From Calvatia gigantea (taxonomy: Eukaryota > Basidiomycota > Agaricomycetes > Agaricales > Lycoperdaceae): a stretch of 64,000 nt of DNA. The notes below the pieces were generated by a model. That model ran no database searches. It saw nothing but the letters and a program-made list of their open reading frames with translations, and was not told the origin of the DNA. The number at the start of each line of letters is the position of its first letter. Positions within the stretch are counted from its first letter, which is position 1. Below, piece after piece: positions 48,801-61,706 of this stretch. The stretch lies in the NCBI GenBank assembly GCA_025093985.1, contig JACAAK010000005.1, positions 1,426,001-1,490,000 of the forward strand, given 5' to 3'. The position numbers and the translations under genes are program-made.

Positions 48801-50389
48801 TCTGGAGAAGAACAGCTAATCACATCATCTAGGTTGCGGTGCTTCCCCAATATCAAGGACCGAGCCTGAAGAACGTGCCCATCCAATCTAACATCTTTGA
48901 CGGAATGAAGTTTGGTGAGTAAACGAACTTGAAACTGTTCGAAGAGCTCGATAATGACGTAGTCACGCCCGTCATCCTACAGTCGTGATGTCTGACCCCA
49001 AAACGAGAGCGGGCGAACAAGATCGCGGAGAGCTGATGAAGCTGTTAGTTGTTTGTTTAATTGCCTTGTTTGAGATTAAACTAATTGAGAACAATTTGAA
49101 ACAAAGGATACACGCCAATGGAGGTACTTGTGCTCAGATTGCTAAGCCTGATATGCTCGTGGTATACGGCGGGAGCGTCACGCGTAAGTGGTTGATCGAT
49201 GTTTACTCTGATCGAACTCCAAACTTACCGCCCAATATAAACTACTTCATTCATCGATTCATTGATGTAATCGAATGAAACGCGAAATTAGCATACGATT
49301 TAAAGTTGATCATTGACAAGGGTCTCAACGACGTGATCAAACCGTCTTGGATTACAGATTCAATCACGCTTGGAGAGCCCGCACCGTTTCATCATAAGTT
49401 TGTCTTGTTTATTCCTTCTTATGCGGTGGGAAGAGTGATATACGCCAAACAGATATTTCTTCTATGCAACTCCGGGCACGATGAATGAGGCTGAGTATGG
49501 GGAGGGTGGAGAGGCTATGCATGAAGACGGCGAAGAGATATTTGCGAACGAAGATAGCCAACCTACCATTTCAAAGGAGGGGTCACCGAGAGAAGACTTG
49601 GGTTTGGGAGACCTAGACCCTTCTCTGGCAGAGTGGTTTAGGGGAGGGAAAGCACTGACGGGCAGGGCGAAGGATGATTCCGCGTCCGAGACAGAAAGTG
49701 ACCATGATTCTGACAATGCCGATGTGGCCGACGAGGAGGAAAATGTGGATTATGACGACTGGGAGCTGGTGAAGGGCAGCAAAGATGCCAGTGAGTCGGA
49801 GGATACGCAGGATGTGAAAATGGGTGAAACAGACCAGGCGATGGGATATGATGAAGACCTGATATTCAAACATCTGTAAGCCATCACCGCTTTGCTTTTT
49901 CCACTGCTGATCATATCCTGGGTAGGTGTTTCTACATCGACTCACCCGAGAATGCTCGGCAGAATGGAATGGAGGTGAAGAGCAAGCGAGAAGAGGATAT
50001 TACCGCGAGGTAGTGTGTCCAGATTCAGTGGTATTTGTGTCTCACCTGAACGAGCAGGTTGGCAAAGATCGCGGGAATCATCACAGCAAATGGTGGCAAG
50101 GTTGTAGGGCTTCACGAACCTAAGCTGACACATGTCGTATTGGACAAGCGAGACATTACCCGAAGACTAGAGTTGATCAAAACTACCTCTCAGTAAGCAG
50201 CCCGTAAACGGCGTGGTGTCTGTGGCTGAAGCATGTGTGCTTATAGACCAAAGCGACGTCACCTGGTCATCAGTGAATTCATCGAGGCCTGTGTAGAGGA
50301 ACATACACTCCTAGACGAGGACGGTGAGTGCGATTTTTCTAGGCACAAGCACTAGGTGACTTAGGGGACCTTCAGAGTTTATGCCTTAG
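45900..50389 (+). CDS. LIG4: DNA ligase IV
   Basis: ATP-dependent ligase that seals double-strand breaks in non-homologous end joining. The start is the ATG at 45900 (MMQPTPAPSSPPRSQGP). The gene is cut by roughly eighteen short introns. The N-terminal domain includes APFAILVGLFEKLSVERKQD and YIKLIPLGKRDPDAIRLLNW. The catalytic core has the nucleotidyl-accepting EKLDGERMQLH motif, then YLYGRHVG, LDGEMLVWDP, KVFDLLYLNGQSL, EGLVVKHPLSKY and DWIKVKPEY. The OB domain reads VVGGNYGTGRRSGGVSTLIC. Two BRCT domains follow (KFVVMSDP near 48990 and ITANGGKVVGLHEPKLTHVV near 50080), separated by an acidic Asp/Glu/Ser-rich linker of over 100 residues. The stop is at 50387-50389. Confidence 0.92.
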
Positions 50390-50878
50390 AGACAGAGGTC
50401 GAGACCTGGTGGACAGTGCGGGAGAGCCGGAGGTTGAATACTGGCGAGTGAAGGGAGATGTTAAGCGATCTTTGATAATTGGGGATGTATGTAGTTGTTG
50501 TTGGTTCGTGTCTCCAACGTGTATGAAATGTCGGAGATTGAGAAAGTGAAATAAATGGGTGAAGTAGATGAGACTTTGGAAGTGAGAATGTCGGAGTTGA
50601 TCCGTACCCAGGACATTGCCACCAAATTTGGACGGGGGCGTCTTGTCCTCCCTCTGCGTCTTGGCGTCCGCCTCTATCTTCAATTCCTCTCCGTCCTTTC
50701 TCTTCCTTGTACGACGCGCTACCCAATTTTGTCTTCCCCTTCATCCGGTTTCTCTCAACGCCCATTGCCATCCTCTTCTTTTTTTCTTTTTTTTCCTCCT
50801 TTCCATTTTACTGAATTCCCAGGGTCTACTCATCGAGAGCAGAGCGTGTCTTAGAGCTTATTTCTGTTCCACCCTCCG
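50390..50878. other. Intergenic, forkhead gene promoter
   Basis: About 490 bases between two plus-strand genes, with a pyrimidine-rich stretch near 50780-50830 just before the forkhead start, as is common in fungal promoters. No further gene was seen. Confidence 0.45.
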
Positions 50879-53695
50879 ATGGCCGACCCCCAGGTCTCCC
50901 CAATCTCCTTACTCTTGCACACCCTCGGCATAACGCGCGAAGACCTTAGCAAGCGTAGCGACCAGATGCGCCAGTTTTTGACCGCTGACGACGGTACTCC
51001 TTTACGCGTTACTGACCGTGATAACGGCCATAGATCACGGTCAAACTCAGATTTACGCTCTAGGTTGAGGTCTTCCAGCGCGTCTTCCTCTGTTGCACGC
51101 TCTATCTCTAGAACAAGTTCCAACTCTTTTCGCGACTCCACTCCGCCCGTCACCCCAATCAAAACCGAAGCGCTCGAAAACAGTTTTCCTTCCCGGCCTT
51201 ACGATTCCATGGAGATGGTCATCGAGAGACAGCGGAGACATAATAAAAAAGAAAGGAAAAGCAGAAGGGGGAAGGAGCGCGGGTCGGTCATTCCCAATCC
51301 GCCTTCACCCTCGCCCAGCAACGCGTCGTCCCAACCCGGCATGAGTTTGGATTCGTTCATGCAATCGCGAGACGACAAGCGCCCCCAATATGTGGATGAT
51401 GAAGATACTACTTTTCCAGTCACAGTTTCTGTACGTGCCTATTTAGCCCGGCGCGTTTACGCGAGATCGGTGTTGACAAAGCTTCAGAATCCGCCTACTG
51501 TGCCAATCACGCCTCAGAAAAATAAATATTACAGGGAGCACACCGAAATGAATTCTGTCGGTCAGCCTCGAAGGGTAGTATTCATGTTGTTTGTGATCTT
51601 CTTCTGGCTGACGTATTGCAGGAGACCGATCAGGGAGGTGAGACCTTCACCCATGCGCGCATGCTGCCAGCACTGGGTGCACAAGGCACACCAAGTTATC
51701 AATATTACCCTTATCCAGCATTTGGCAATTATCCGTTTTCTTATCCTCAAAATGGGGAAGCCTCTTCCTCCACTCTTCCTGTAACGCCTCAATCCAACCG
51801 CACCCACGGAACGTCAACAAAAGTATTTAAATCACCTTTACCCCCATCATCACCTCTGGTTTCCTCGCCCGTTTCCTCTCCCGGCCGCGCGGTTAATATG
51901 GTTTCATCCCCGGGTCCTATCGGCCCGGCTCCCAAAGAGGAGGAATACGACAAACTCCCATACACGCTTCCTCCAGGACCCTATTCGACGAACAAACCTG
52001 ATTTATCATACGCGGCGCTCGTGGGACAGGCCATCCTATCTTCGTCAGACCACCGGTTGACTTTACAGGAAATCTATGATTGGATCACCATCGTGTATCC
52101 CTATTTTAAGCGTGGGGAAACAACTTGGATGAACAGCATCCGTCATGTTCTCAGCACTACTGTCTGTTTCCGCAAAGTCCCCAGGGATCGGTCAATCGGC
52201 CGCACGCAATGGGCCATCTGGGACGAAGATTTGGAATGTTTCAAAGGAGGCAATTTCAGAAAGCATCTATGTAAGGATTATATGAAAGAAGTTGCAACGA
52301 AGGAAAAGCAGACGAAGGGCAAGACTCGGGCGCGAAAGAGAACTGATACTGATGATGTCGATCTTCGTAAATCTAAACGTGCGCGCAAAGATCAACCTTC
52401 ATCCCCCATATTGGCACCAGCCACGGCTCAATACGCGTCTTCTGGCTTCGCTCCCCTCTTTCCCCCAACTCGTCCTACCACTCATCACCAACCATATTAT
52501 CAGAGTTGTATATCACAACCTCAAACGCTTCCTGCTGAGGTTATCTTCCCTCCGCTGCCTGCAGCCTCCGCTTTTAATCGCGTTCTCAATCAGCGTCATG
52601 AAAGTTCTGCCCAGGGTTCCTCCATCAGCTCAGCTTCTTCAAATGGCGCGACTTCCCCGTCACAGACAGTACCCAGTTCCTCCTCGAGTACACCTACCTC
52701 GTCGGTATCCTCAGTCCCTGCACTCACTCCCAACCGCCATTCCTCGAGTTCTCCATCAATGCCTACAACAAGTGATATGGATTTGGATGGGATGGTTGGC
52801 GCGAACGGTGCTTGTGTAATCGCGGAATCAGAAATGCAACGCGAAGATGGAGATACCGAAGATGTTCTTCCCTTGAGTGGCAGTACGACGTTGAAGCCTG
52901 TCCGATTTTGGGGTGACCACTCAAAAGCTAAGGCACCTGAACCTGGCGTTAGGCTGCTGAGCGCTCAGCGAGTCGGCGTTGAGGATGAAGATTGTTTGCT
53001 CCAGTCAAAGTTAGAGGGCCAGCGAACAGCTTCAAATCAGGTTAGTCAATCATGACTTCGCGCAAATGACACCCATTTTAATTCTCCTGCAGATGCTGCC
53101 CCTTCTCGTGCCACCTACTTCCCCTACGCTCGGACGGAGGGCTGCAAAAGCAGTACCGCTGTTACCTGATGCTGAGGCTGGACCTTCTTACCGACCAACA
53201 ACACCCGCTCCTTCCACACCTCCAAGTCGACACGTGCAGATATCCTCTGTTCATACACCTCTATCACACAAGGGCTTACATATGAGCCCTTCAGCAAGTC
53301 TCGCCCATTACAAGGCCAACTTGGACCCCCCTCCGGCCGTTCCATTCGATCTCGATGTTGAAGAGGACCCCCTTCGCACGCCTCGTAAGCGCAAGGAGAG
53401 TGGCGAGGGGCTTCCGGGTAATCCGACCACGCCAAGAAAGCTATTAAGTTCAAGTATGGTAGACTCACCATTCCGCACACCGAACGGTTTGGGCGCGTCA
53501 CCTTTCAATCGGACTCCTCGTGCACGGTCGATTTTTGATCCCCATGACCCCAGAACTCTGCTCGATGACGAGCTCAATAGGATGGGAACCCTGTCTGACA
53601 GTCCGAGCGGGATATTTGGGAAGAGCAGAACTTCGCTATTATATGATAGCCCAGGTGTGCTGGATTCGCCTGGGAAATATAGGAGTTGGTGGTAG
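50879..53695 (+). CDS. Forkhead-domain transcription factor
   Basis: The start is at 50879 (MADPQVSPISLLLHTLGI). The N-terminal third is Ser/Arg-rich and disordered. The DNA-binding domain (about 51990-52280) reads KPDLSYAALVGQAILSSSDH, RLTLQEIYDWITIVYPYFKR, GETTWMNSIRHVLSTTVCFR and KVPRDRSIGRTQWAIWDED. It has the winged-helix layout, but helix 3 carries NSIRHVLSTT where the canonical form is NSIRHNLSLN; the His is kept. A basic NLS-like stretch follows (RKRTDTDDVDLRKSKRARKD). After an intron near 53043-53093 there is a Ser/Pro-rich tail with many SP/TP sites (candidate CDK targets) and a conserved end (IFDPHDPRTLLDDELNRMG). The family is certain; the yeast paralog equivalent (Hcm1- or Fkh-like) is not. 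Confidence 0.9.
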
Positions 53696-54601
53696 ACTTG
53701 ATTTTTTTTTTTCTTGATGCACGTCAATTTTTCTCCTTGGGTTTCTCGCAGCTACATATTTGAGCCTGATTTATGTCCTGGTGCATTTATTTTCCCTTCG
53801 TTCTTGCGTTTTTGTCTCTATTATCTCTTTTCTTACTGGACTGTCCTTCCTCTGTTGTTCAGTGTTTTGTGGTTCAATTGATGACTCTTATGACTACTGC
53901 TATGCCGTCCCTCTTGACTGTCATTATCTTTGTTCTCTGTATTACCCTCTTGTGTACAATAGTTAGATAGAAAGATAAAATTGAATGGATGTTCCGGAAG
54001 GTAGTGTGGTATCAACCAAAGGTCCGAGGATAAGACACAAGTAGCTGTGACTTTTGCTGCTAAAAATTTATACATGTCCTATAGAATGACGGGATGTCAG
54101 TGAAAAAGATTGTGAAGAGGGGAAGGGAGATGATAAGAGGAATATCAGCTGGCTGTTCTTAGTTTTTTGTTAATTGTTTCCCCATCCTCAAGAAGGTTCG
54201 GGTTTGGTGATAGGAAGTCATCTCATCGTGTGTATGAGAGGTGAACTCACCGTCGTCACACAATTGTGGTATCCCAGCAACCTAGGAGGGTGTCAGTGTC
54301 GGGTCAACAACACGGGAAAAAGATCAGAGGTGCAAAAAGTTTGGCTATATGCTCTGCCGATCGTCAAAGCCTTGGGCTACGACTGGGGCGGCAAGAAATC
54401 ATCGTTTAAACAAAGCGGTGGATTGAACACTCACATTCTGCGATGGTAGGTTCAAGCCCAAGGATGAACCGACCGATTACACTCGAACAAGAAAAAAAAA
54501 AACAACAGCGAAAAGAACCCTGGTGGCGTGGGAAAGCATATTGGTCATCCTGACTTGTTGCGTGAGGTGGGTGAAGACTTCGACCTTGACTCTGCACAAC
54601 C
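53696..54601. other. Intergenic, forkhead to SF3B1
   Basis: About 900 bases. It begins with a poly-T-rich 3' UTR. Small hydrophobic frames near 53760-53970 look like chance products of a T-rich tract. A GGTTCAAGCCC string near 54449 resembles a tRNA T-loop but has no pairing stem. No gene is supported. Confidence 0.45.
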
Positions 54602-57600
54602 ATGTCTCGTTCGGGCTCGCCAAGACTTCTCGACTCCTTCTCGGTGCCCAAAGAGGTGCTCGAGGAGTTTGCACAAATTGCGGAGGAGGAGGACGTTGAT
54701 CCTTTTGCCGAAACCGCAAAAACACGACAAATCGCTGCGCGACAGTCTGACTACCACAACCGCCGTTTTAACCGTGTTGCTGTCGACAGTGCAGATGCAT
54801 TCAACGCGAAGGAAGGAGAAAATGTTGAGGGCGGCTATAAAGACGCTATGAGGCTGGCGAGGATAGAGCAGGAGGAGCTGAGAGTACAGAGGGCGATTGA
54901 GGAGAAAGAAAGAAAAGAGAGAGAGGAAGGAAAGATGAAGATGGATCTAGACAAGACGCCCCCTGCGGCCGAACTTGAAGACGTTGCAGCCGAGCTGGCA
55001 GCGGCGAAGGAATTAGCCATGGCCCGCCAGCAGCAAGAGTTGTCAGGGACAAAGAGGAAGAGGAGGTGGGACGTCGAGGTGACGGACGAAAATAAAGATC
55101 CCAACCAGCGCGACACAGGTGAGTGGTCCAAGGAAGCCTTAGAGGCCTCCGCACCAAAGAAACGTCGCTCCAGATGGGATGCCACACCTGCGGAAGTTGC
55201 TGCTGAGACACCTAAGAAATCGCGTTGGGATCAAACCCCTGCTGTTCAGGATGTTCCCATGACTCAAATCATCATGAACACACCCGGCATTAATCACGAC
55301 GACAAACACAACCGGTTCCTTACCGATGAGGAGCTCGACGCCTTGCTCCCTGGTGCCGGTTATGTCATTGTGACTCCTCCACCCGGATATGCGACTGCCA
55401 TCAATCCAAGGAAATTCATGCCTCCTGCTGTGACTGAAGTTGGTGGGTTCCAGATCCAAGAAAGTTCGGATGCAGCTGCCGTTGCTGCTGCTGCAGGTCT
55501 GGCCCCCGAGCTGCCGACGGAAATCCCGGGAGTTGGCAATCTTTCATTCTTCAAGCCGGAAGATGCTCAGTACTTTGCCAAGATTTTGAAGGAAGAAGAC
55601 GAGACGGAGCTTTCGGTTGAAGAAATGAAAGAGAGGAAGATTATGCGACTCTTACTTAAAATTAAGAACGGCACCCCACCTGTTCGCAAGACTGCCCTTC
55701 GCCAGATCACCGACAAGGCTCGCGAATTTGGCGCTGGTCCACTGTTCGACAAAATCTTGCCATTGCTTATGGAGCGCACACTCGAGGACCAAGAACGGCA
55801 CTTGCTTGTTAAGGTCATTGACCGAGTGCTTTACAAGCTCGATGACCTTGTCCGACCTTACGTACACAAAATTCTCGTCGTTATTGAACCTCTACTCATC
55901 GATGAGGATTACTATGCCCGTGTCGAAGGTCGCGAAATCATCTCCAATCTTTCCAAGGCCGCCGGTCTTGCGCACATGATATCTACCATGCGTCCCGATA
56001 TTGACCATGCCGACGAATATGTCCGTAACACAACTGCCCGTGCCTTCTCGGTCGTTGCATCCGCCCTGGGTATCCCATCACTTCTTCCCTTCTTAAAAGC
56101 CGTCTGTCGTTCCAAGAAGTCGTGGCAAGCCCGACATACGGGTATCCGTATTGTTCAGCAGATTGCCATCATGATGGGATGTGCTGTCCTCCCCCATCTC
56201 CGTAACCTCGTCGATTGCATTGCCCATGGTTTGACGGACGAACAGCAGAAAGTTCGAACCATGACTGCCTTGGGTCTGGCTGCATTGGCAGAGGCTGCCG
56301 CTCCCTATGGCATTGAGTCCTTCGATAACGTGCTGAAGCCGTTGTGGCTTGGTATCCGTTTGCACCGTGGCAAGGGTCTTGCTGCCTTCTTGAAGGCTAT
56401 TGGTTTTATCATACCCCTCATGGATCCCGAGTACGCATCCTACTATACCAAGGAGGTCACCGTTATTCTTATTCGGGAGTTCCAAACCTCAGATGAAGAG
56501 ATGAAAAAGATCGTTCTGAAAGTTGTCAAGCAATGTTCAGCGACGGAGGGTGTCACCCCTCAATACATCAAGCAGGATATTCTCCCCGACTTCTTCAAAG
56601 CCTTCTGGGTCCGTCGTATGGCGCTCGACCGTCGTAATTACCGTCAAGTCGTTGAGACAACTGTTGAACTCGCACAAAAGGCCGGCGTCTCTGAGATCGT
56701 CGGGCGAGTCGTAAACGAACTCAAAGACGAGTCAGAGCCGTACAGAAAGATGGTGATGGAGACTATCACAAAAGTCGTTGCTACTCTCGGTGCTTCTGAC
56801 ATTGATGAACGCCTTGAAGTGCGACTCGTTGACGGTATTATCTACTCCTTCCAAGAGCAAACGACAGAAGACCAAGTCATGCTTGATGGATTCGGTACTG
56901 TTGTCAATGCCCTTGGTATCCGCGTCAAGCCATACCTCACCCAAATTGTGTCTACCATTCTCTGGCGCTTGAACAACAAGAGCGCCAAGGTCCGCCAACA
57001 GGCCGCTGACTTGACTAGCCGTCTGGCCGTCGTCATCAAGCAGTGTGGTGAAGACCAATTACTTAGCAAACTTGGTCTTGTCCTGTTTGAACAGTTGGGC
57101 GAGGAATATCCCGATACTCTTGGTAGCATCATTGCTGCTGTCGGAGCTATCGCAAATGTGGTTGGTATGACACAGATGAACCCTCCTGTTAAAGATCTTC
57201 GTGAGTATCATCGTCCATTTTCGTGATGCGCTAACCCTTATTTACCTTGTCTAGTTCCTCGCATGACACCGATTCTACGCAATCGGCACGAAAAGGTGCA
57301 AGAGGCCTCCATCAACTTGATCGGTCGTATCGCCGATCGTGGGGCTGAATTCGTACCTGCTCGAGAGTGGATGCGTATTTGCTTCGAGCTGCTCGATCTC
57401 CTCAAAGCTCACAAAAAAGGCATTCGTCGGGCGGCCGTCAACTCTTTTGGTTACATCGCCAAGAGTTTGGGTCCTCAAGACGTCTTATCGGTCCTCCTCA
57501 CCAACCTTCGGGTCCAGGAACGTCAATCCCGTGTGTGTAGTACTGTCGCCATTGCCATTGTGGCGGAAACTTGTGGACGTAAGTGCCTCTATCGCGGTAG

Positions 57601-58188
57601 ACAATCTTTCATTTGCTGATGGTCATTTTCCTGGCTCTAGCTTTCACATGTATTCCAGCGATTCTCAACGAATACCGAACAGCCGAACTCAACGTCCGCA
57701 CCGGCTGTCTCAAAGCCCTCTCCTTCGTTTTCGAATACGTCGGCCCACAATCTGCATATTACTGTGACTCCGTCGTTACAATGTTGGAAGACGCGCTTAC
57801 AGATCGTGATCTCGTCCACCGACAAACAGCAAGTACAATTGTCAAGCACCTCGCCCTTGGTGTTGCAGGCCTCGGCTGCGAGGACTCTATGCTCCACCTG
57901 ATGAACCTTGTCTGGCCGAATTGTTTCGAGACTTCACCGCACGTCATTGGCGCGGTCATGGATGCAGTTGAGGCCATGCGGGTGACGCTAGGTCCAGGGA
58001 TTTTGCTTAGTTATACGTTACAGGGATTGTTCCACCCTGCGCGCAAAGTCCGAGAAGTTTATTGGCGAGTTTACAATGCCTTATACCTTGGTGCATCGGA
58101 CGCGCTCGTACCCTTCTACCCCGACCTTGCGGAGCTAAGTGAAGGACAAAACGTATACGACCGGCACGCATTGCAAGCTTTCATTTGA
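54602..58188 (+). CDS. HSH155: Splicing factor 3B subunit 1 (SF3b155)
   Basis: SF3B1 is the HEAT-repeat core of U2 snRNP that clamps the branch-site duplex. A very long first exon (54602 to about 57199) is followed by two short introns near 57200-57254 and 57579-57640. The N-terminus has the RWD/RWDxTP repeats ([24 protein letters not shown]) that bind other U2 factors, then the conserved stretch [20 protein letters not shown]. Twenty HEAT repeats follow, almost unchanged from animals, e.g. [34 protein letters not shown] and [20 protein letters not shown]. The end reads [20 protein letters not shown] then [13 protein letters not shown]. Residues at the human hotspot positions R625, H662 and K700 are conserved, while the K666 position is Arg. 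Confidence 0.97.
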
Positions 58189-58408
58189 TCTTTCTTGATC
58201 ATTTCATATAGCAGCCTCTCTTCCACTTTGTTCCCTTTGTACCTTGCTATTTTACTATTACTAATATTGTACACTTAAAGCTTGAGAGAAGAGCTCAGTG
58301 CATGGGGAAAAGCAGAAAATGACTACCAAAGAAAGTTGACAAGTATCAAGAGATAACAAGGTATAAAGGTACGCGTAGTTGAATGAAACCACTCTTCGCA
58401 TAAAAAAA
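58189..58408. other. Convergent 3' spacer SF3B1 / gamma-adaptin
   Basis: 220 bases between two stop codons of convergent genes, so the 3' UTRs probably abut or overlap. Confidence 0.5.
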
Positions 58409-61400
58409 TTATGAACTGCCGCCGGTCAAACCCGGAGGGAACCCTGAAAAATCTATTTGCTCTTGGAAGTTCTGGCCTGCGAGGGAGTACGAGATCCGCA
58501 GTCGCAAACGCAAAGCGCTCTGTGATCAGATGTATTGTAAATCCTGGGAAGCTGCTCATGAAGTATAGGTGCTTACGCCGACGGGAGCCACGATGCGCAT
58601 CTGTTGAGTCTCAGTCGCACCAGGAGCAACAGCAGTATTAGACATTGGGAGCATCTGCAGTTGTTGTGACTACAAATCATATATCAGAAATTTGACAATA
58701 ACGCCAATTGTCAACTCGAAGCGGAACGATGATTCACCTTAGGCACAGCAGCTTGGAAGTTAATCCCAGTCGCAGGTGAAGATCCCTGTCCCGTGAACTT
58801 GGCCAAGACCATGACAACACCAGGTCGTGCGGGTGACGTCTGAGGCGTCAATGTAACCTTGAGATCGTTCTTATCGTAAGCTGTATATGCAGTCAGCCTT
58901 GACGCTGCCGATTGAACCGCTGCGGATGTTGACATTGGTGCTGCAGTTGGGGGTTGCGATTGCACAGGCGAAGACGAAAACGACGGAGGTGTGTTTGAGA
59001 AGAGTGATGAAAGGGGATTTGCTGCCGCCGCCGCGGGAGTGGGTGACATAGATGCAGGTGCTGGCGATGGCGTATTGGTCGAACCAAAAAGACTAAGAAT
59101 ATCATCCACCGCTGATCGTTGTTGCTGTTGTGGCTGAGAAGCAGGTTGTGACGAGGTAGTTGTTGGTGCTGAGGAGCCAAAGATTTCAGAGAGGAGGTCC
59201 TGGTCCGTTTGCGCTGGTGCCGTTTGTTGGCCGTTTGTAGCCGATACTGCACCACCGCCCACTAAATCAACTTCATCACCCAGGATATCAGCTTGACGTA
59301 GGGTCGAGCCAACGGGCTTGTTTTCGCTCACTATGGATAAAGAAAAAGTCAGACGTATCCCAGAAGCTGTACTAAATGAGCTCAACTCACCAATCCCCAT
59401 AATGGTGGCCTTCAGCTCTGGCGGCGGCATCCTTTCCAATACTCCCTCTCTCAGATCACCAAGGCTAAACAGACTAGCAAACTCTACAGCGCGCTGCTGC
59501 AACTCCAACTCAAGAGCGGAAGTATACTTCGCCAGAATCTCGGCGATGCGATCTTGTTCGCCTGGAGAAGTTGTAGATCTGGCGGAAATTTTGGTTATGG
59601 CTGCGAGAACAAATTGGCGTGTAAGGTAGTTGGCATAAGGAGAGTCGAGGGTTGAGACAAGGAGGTCGATTATGTCTTTGTCTGTGGCCTAGAGGATATC
59701 GAATTAGTCCCCATTCGCGCACCGTTGGAACACATTGTTAACCCACCCTGACAGACTGTTCGTCGTCTGAGGTGATGCCATTTTCAAGTAATATCTCGCT
59801 GTATTCACCGATGACCCATGTAGCTGCCAATGTCAGCGATTCCTGGGATATATCAGCCTTCAGGGCGAGGTATAATTTTGATGCAGTGTAAGCTTGAAGT
59901 TCGGGCGTGTGTGCAACCAAACGGATGAAAGCTGACAATATTTCCTCCCGCACGAAATTCCCGGCCTAGAAATCGAAATTATGATACTCTTCTTCTTACC
60001 AGATTATGCCAGTACTAACCAATTTAAGGACTCGCAGGACGGTATCGATATGCCAGCGTTTGTTAGGCGCGAACCTTTCCGCGGCAAGACAGATCTGAGT
60101 TGTCATACCAAGTTTGAACTCATCGTCCGCAACCTCCAAGAATGCTAGTAACTCTCGGATGAGGTATCGAACATTCTGTTCATTTATGAGCGCATAAGAC
60201 AATTCCAGAGCGCGACGACGAATTGAGATGTCCCCATCTCGCAGGCAGTCAAGGATGATATTACGATGGCGTTGCACAGCGTTGGTGTCCATTGACACGA
60301 CCTTGTTGAGTGTATTGAGGGCGACATAACTGCGCAAGCTTTAGCAAAGAAGTGAATCTTGTGTGAGTATTCGAAGAAGTACCGAATATTATTGTCTCGA
60401 TTGCTCAAGAACTTTCCAAGAATATTGATCGCCATAACTCGTAGGCCTGTGTCAGCCTCAATCTCGAGAACGGTAAGGACGGTCTCATAAAGAATCGAGT
60501 TGCCAACGTTCTTCGTAGAATCAGTGTTAGTCGCGACCTGAGAAGTGAGAGAATTGGCACGTGTTGAGTGTAGTTACAGCCAAGACAAAATACCTGTGCC
60601 AGGATGTCATTCATGGCCTCACTCGCTTGTGCGTCACCCTTGCCGAGTAACGTCAACAATCGGAGAATCTTGATTTGTAGGAATGGATCTGTGATGCCTG
60701 AGACATCGTGTTCAGGACTGTAGCCGGTCGTGACGAGTGATTTGAGATTTCTAACAAGTAAAGCGACAGCCTAATGAAGTTGACTAATGAAGACTGAAAA
60801 GGGAGGGGAAGATAGGACTTTAACATACGTTTCGGAACTCGTCCAAAAATCCAGGATTGACTTGAATCATTTCGGTGACCAGTGTAATGGCAGTTAGCAA
60901 AACACCATGATTGCGATCCGTGAGCAGGTTCTTGGCTTTGTTCACGAAATGATCGGATAGGTCTGGAACCTTTTTGATCACTCGTAGTGCGCATAATGCA
61001 GCCTGAGCATGAGAGTATAAAAGGTTACATATACACGGAATATGAAAGGGAACGGGCCGACCTTCTTGCGGATGTACGTATTGCTTGAGCCTAGCAACTT
61101 TTCAATCTCATTCGCAAGATCACGGGACATTTCCTCAGAGGCGATATTGGCAAATGTGCATAGGGCCAAGCCAACCGCATACATATTGGAGTGATTCATG
61201 TCGCTAGAATTCACCCACATCAGGATCACGGAAACATAAGGATCAAAAATCAGACCATACTTTTTCAAGGAGTTCGTAACCAGCGTCAAAACCTCCTGAT
61301 TCTCATCCAACAGCAACATAATGCCCAAGTACCCCAGTCTCTTATCCGCAAAGCGTGGGCTTGCGACGAGTTTGAGGCATTCTATCTGACCAAAATGTGC

Positions 61401-61706
61401 GGGGGATCCAAGCATGTGGATGTAAAGAAGCTTGGCGACATTGTTGTGTCGTTGGAAAGAATCTTCTTCTCTAAATGAGGCGCGGATAGCTGCGGATTCT
61501 TGCTGAATAAGTGCGCGTTCGTCTGCGACTGTCTGTGGGATGAGATGGAAATAATATCAGCTTAGAGATCGGAGGATATTGGCGTGGGGGAACGTGGAAT
61601 GACCTTGCATGCTCGGATGCCCTTGATGAGTGCTAAGGATCTTGTAAGTCAACTTGTCGTGTAAAGTGGATGAATAACACCTACCCTTGAGGTTGTGGAA
61701 CGGCAT
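58409..61706 (-). CDS. APL4: AP-1 clathrin adaptor gamma subunit (gamma-adaptin)
   Basis: Large subunit of AP-1, which sorts cargo at the trans-Golgi and endosomes. The start is 61706 ([17 protein letters not shown] after splicing); an upstream ATG at 61761 is in another frame. The N-terminal trunk reads [60 protein letters not shown] and [20 protein letters not shown]. Further trunk exons follow on the minus strand to about 59700. The hinge is Pro/Ser/Gln-rich with clathrin-box-like acidic segments. The gamma-ear occupies the C-terminus ([30 protein letters not shown], then [20 protein letters not shown] and [12 protein letters not shown]) and ends at 58409. More than ten introns are present; one (near 61205) is readable in frame and can be mistaken for coding. 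Confidence 0.94.

Noticed and set aside
53760..53970. Hydrophobic plus-strand ORF resembling a membrane protein
   Set aside because: It lies in the T-rich 3' flank of the forkhead gene; T-rich codons give hydrophobic residues by composition alone, and there are no splice or domain signals.
54440..54470. tRNA-like T-loop string GGTTCAAGCCC
   Set aside because: The flanking bases do not form a T-stem, and no matching D-arm, anticodon arm or acceptor stem was found upstream.
54846..57132. Several long minus-strand frames opposite SF3B1
   Set aside because: They are antisense shadows of a strongly conserved GC-biased coding exon and have no domain of their own.
61205..61265. Insert of about 20 residues in gamma-adaptin after NSLKK
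   Set aside because: The segment is bounded by GTATGG and TTCTAG and removing it restores the usual SLKNDMNHSN, so it is an intron that happens to stay open.
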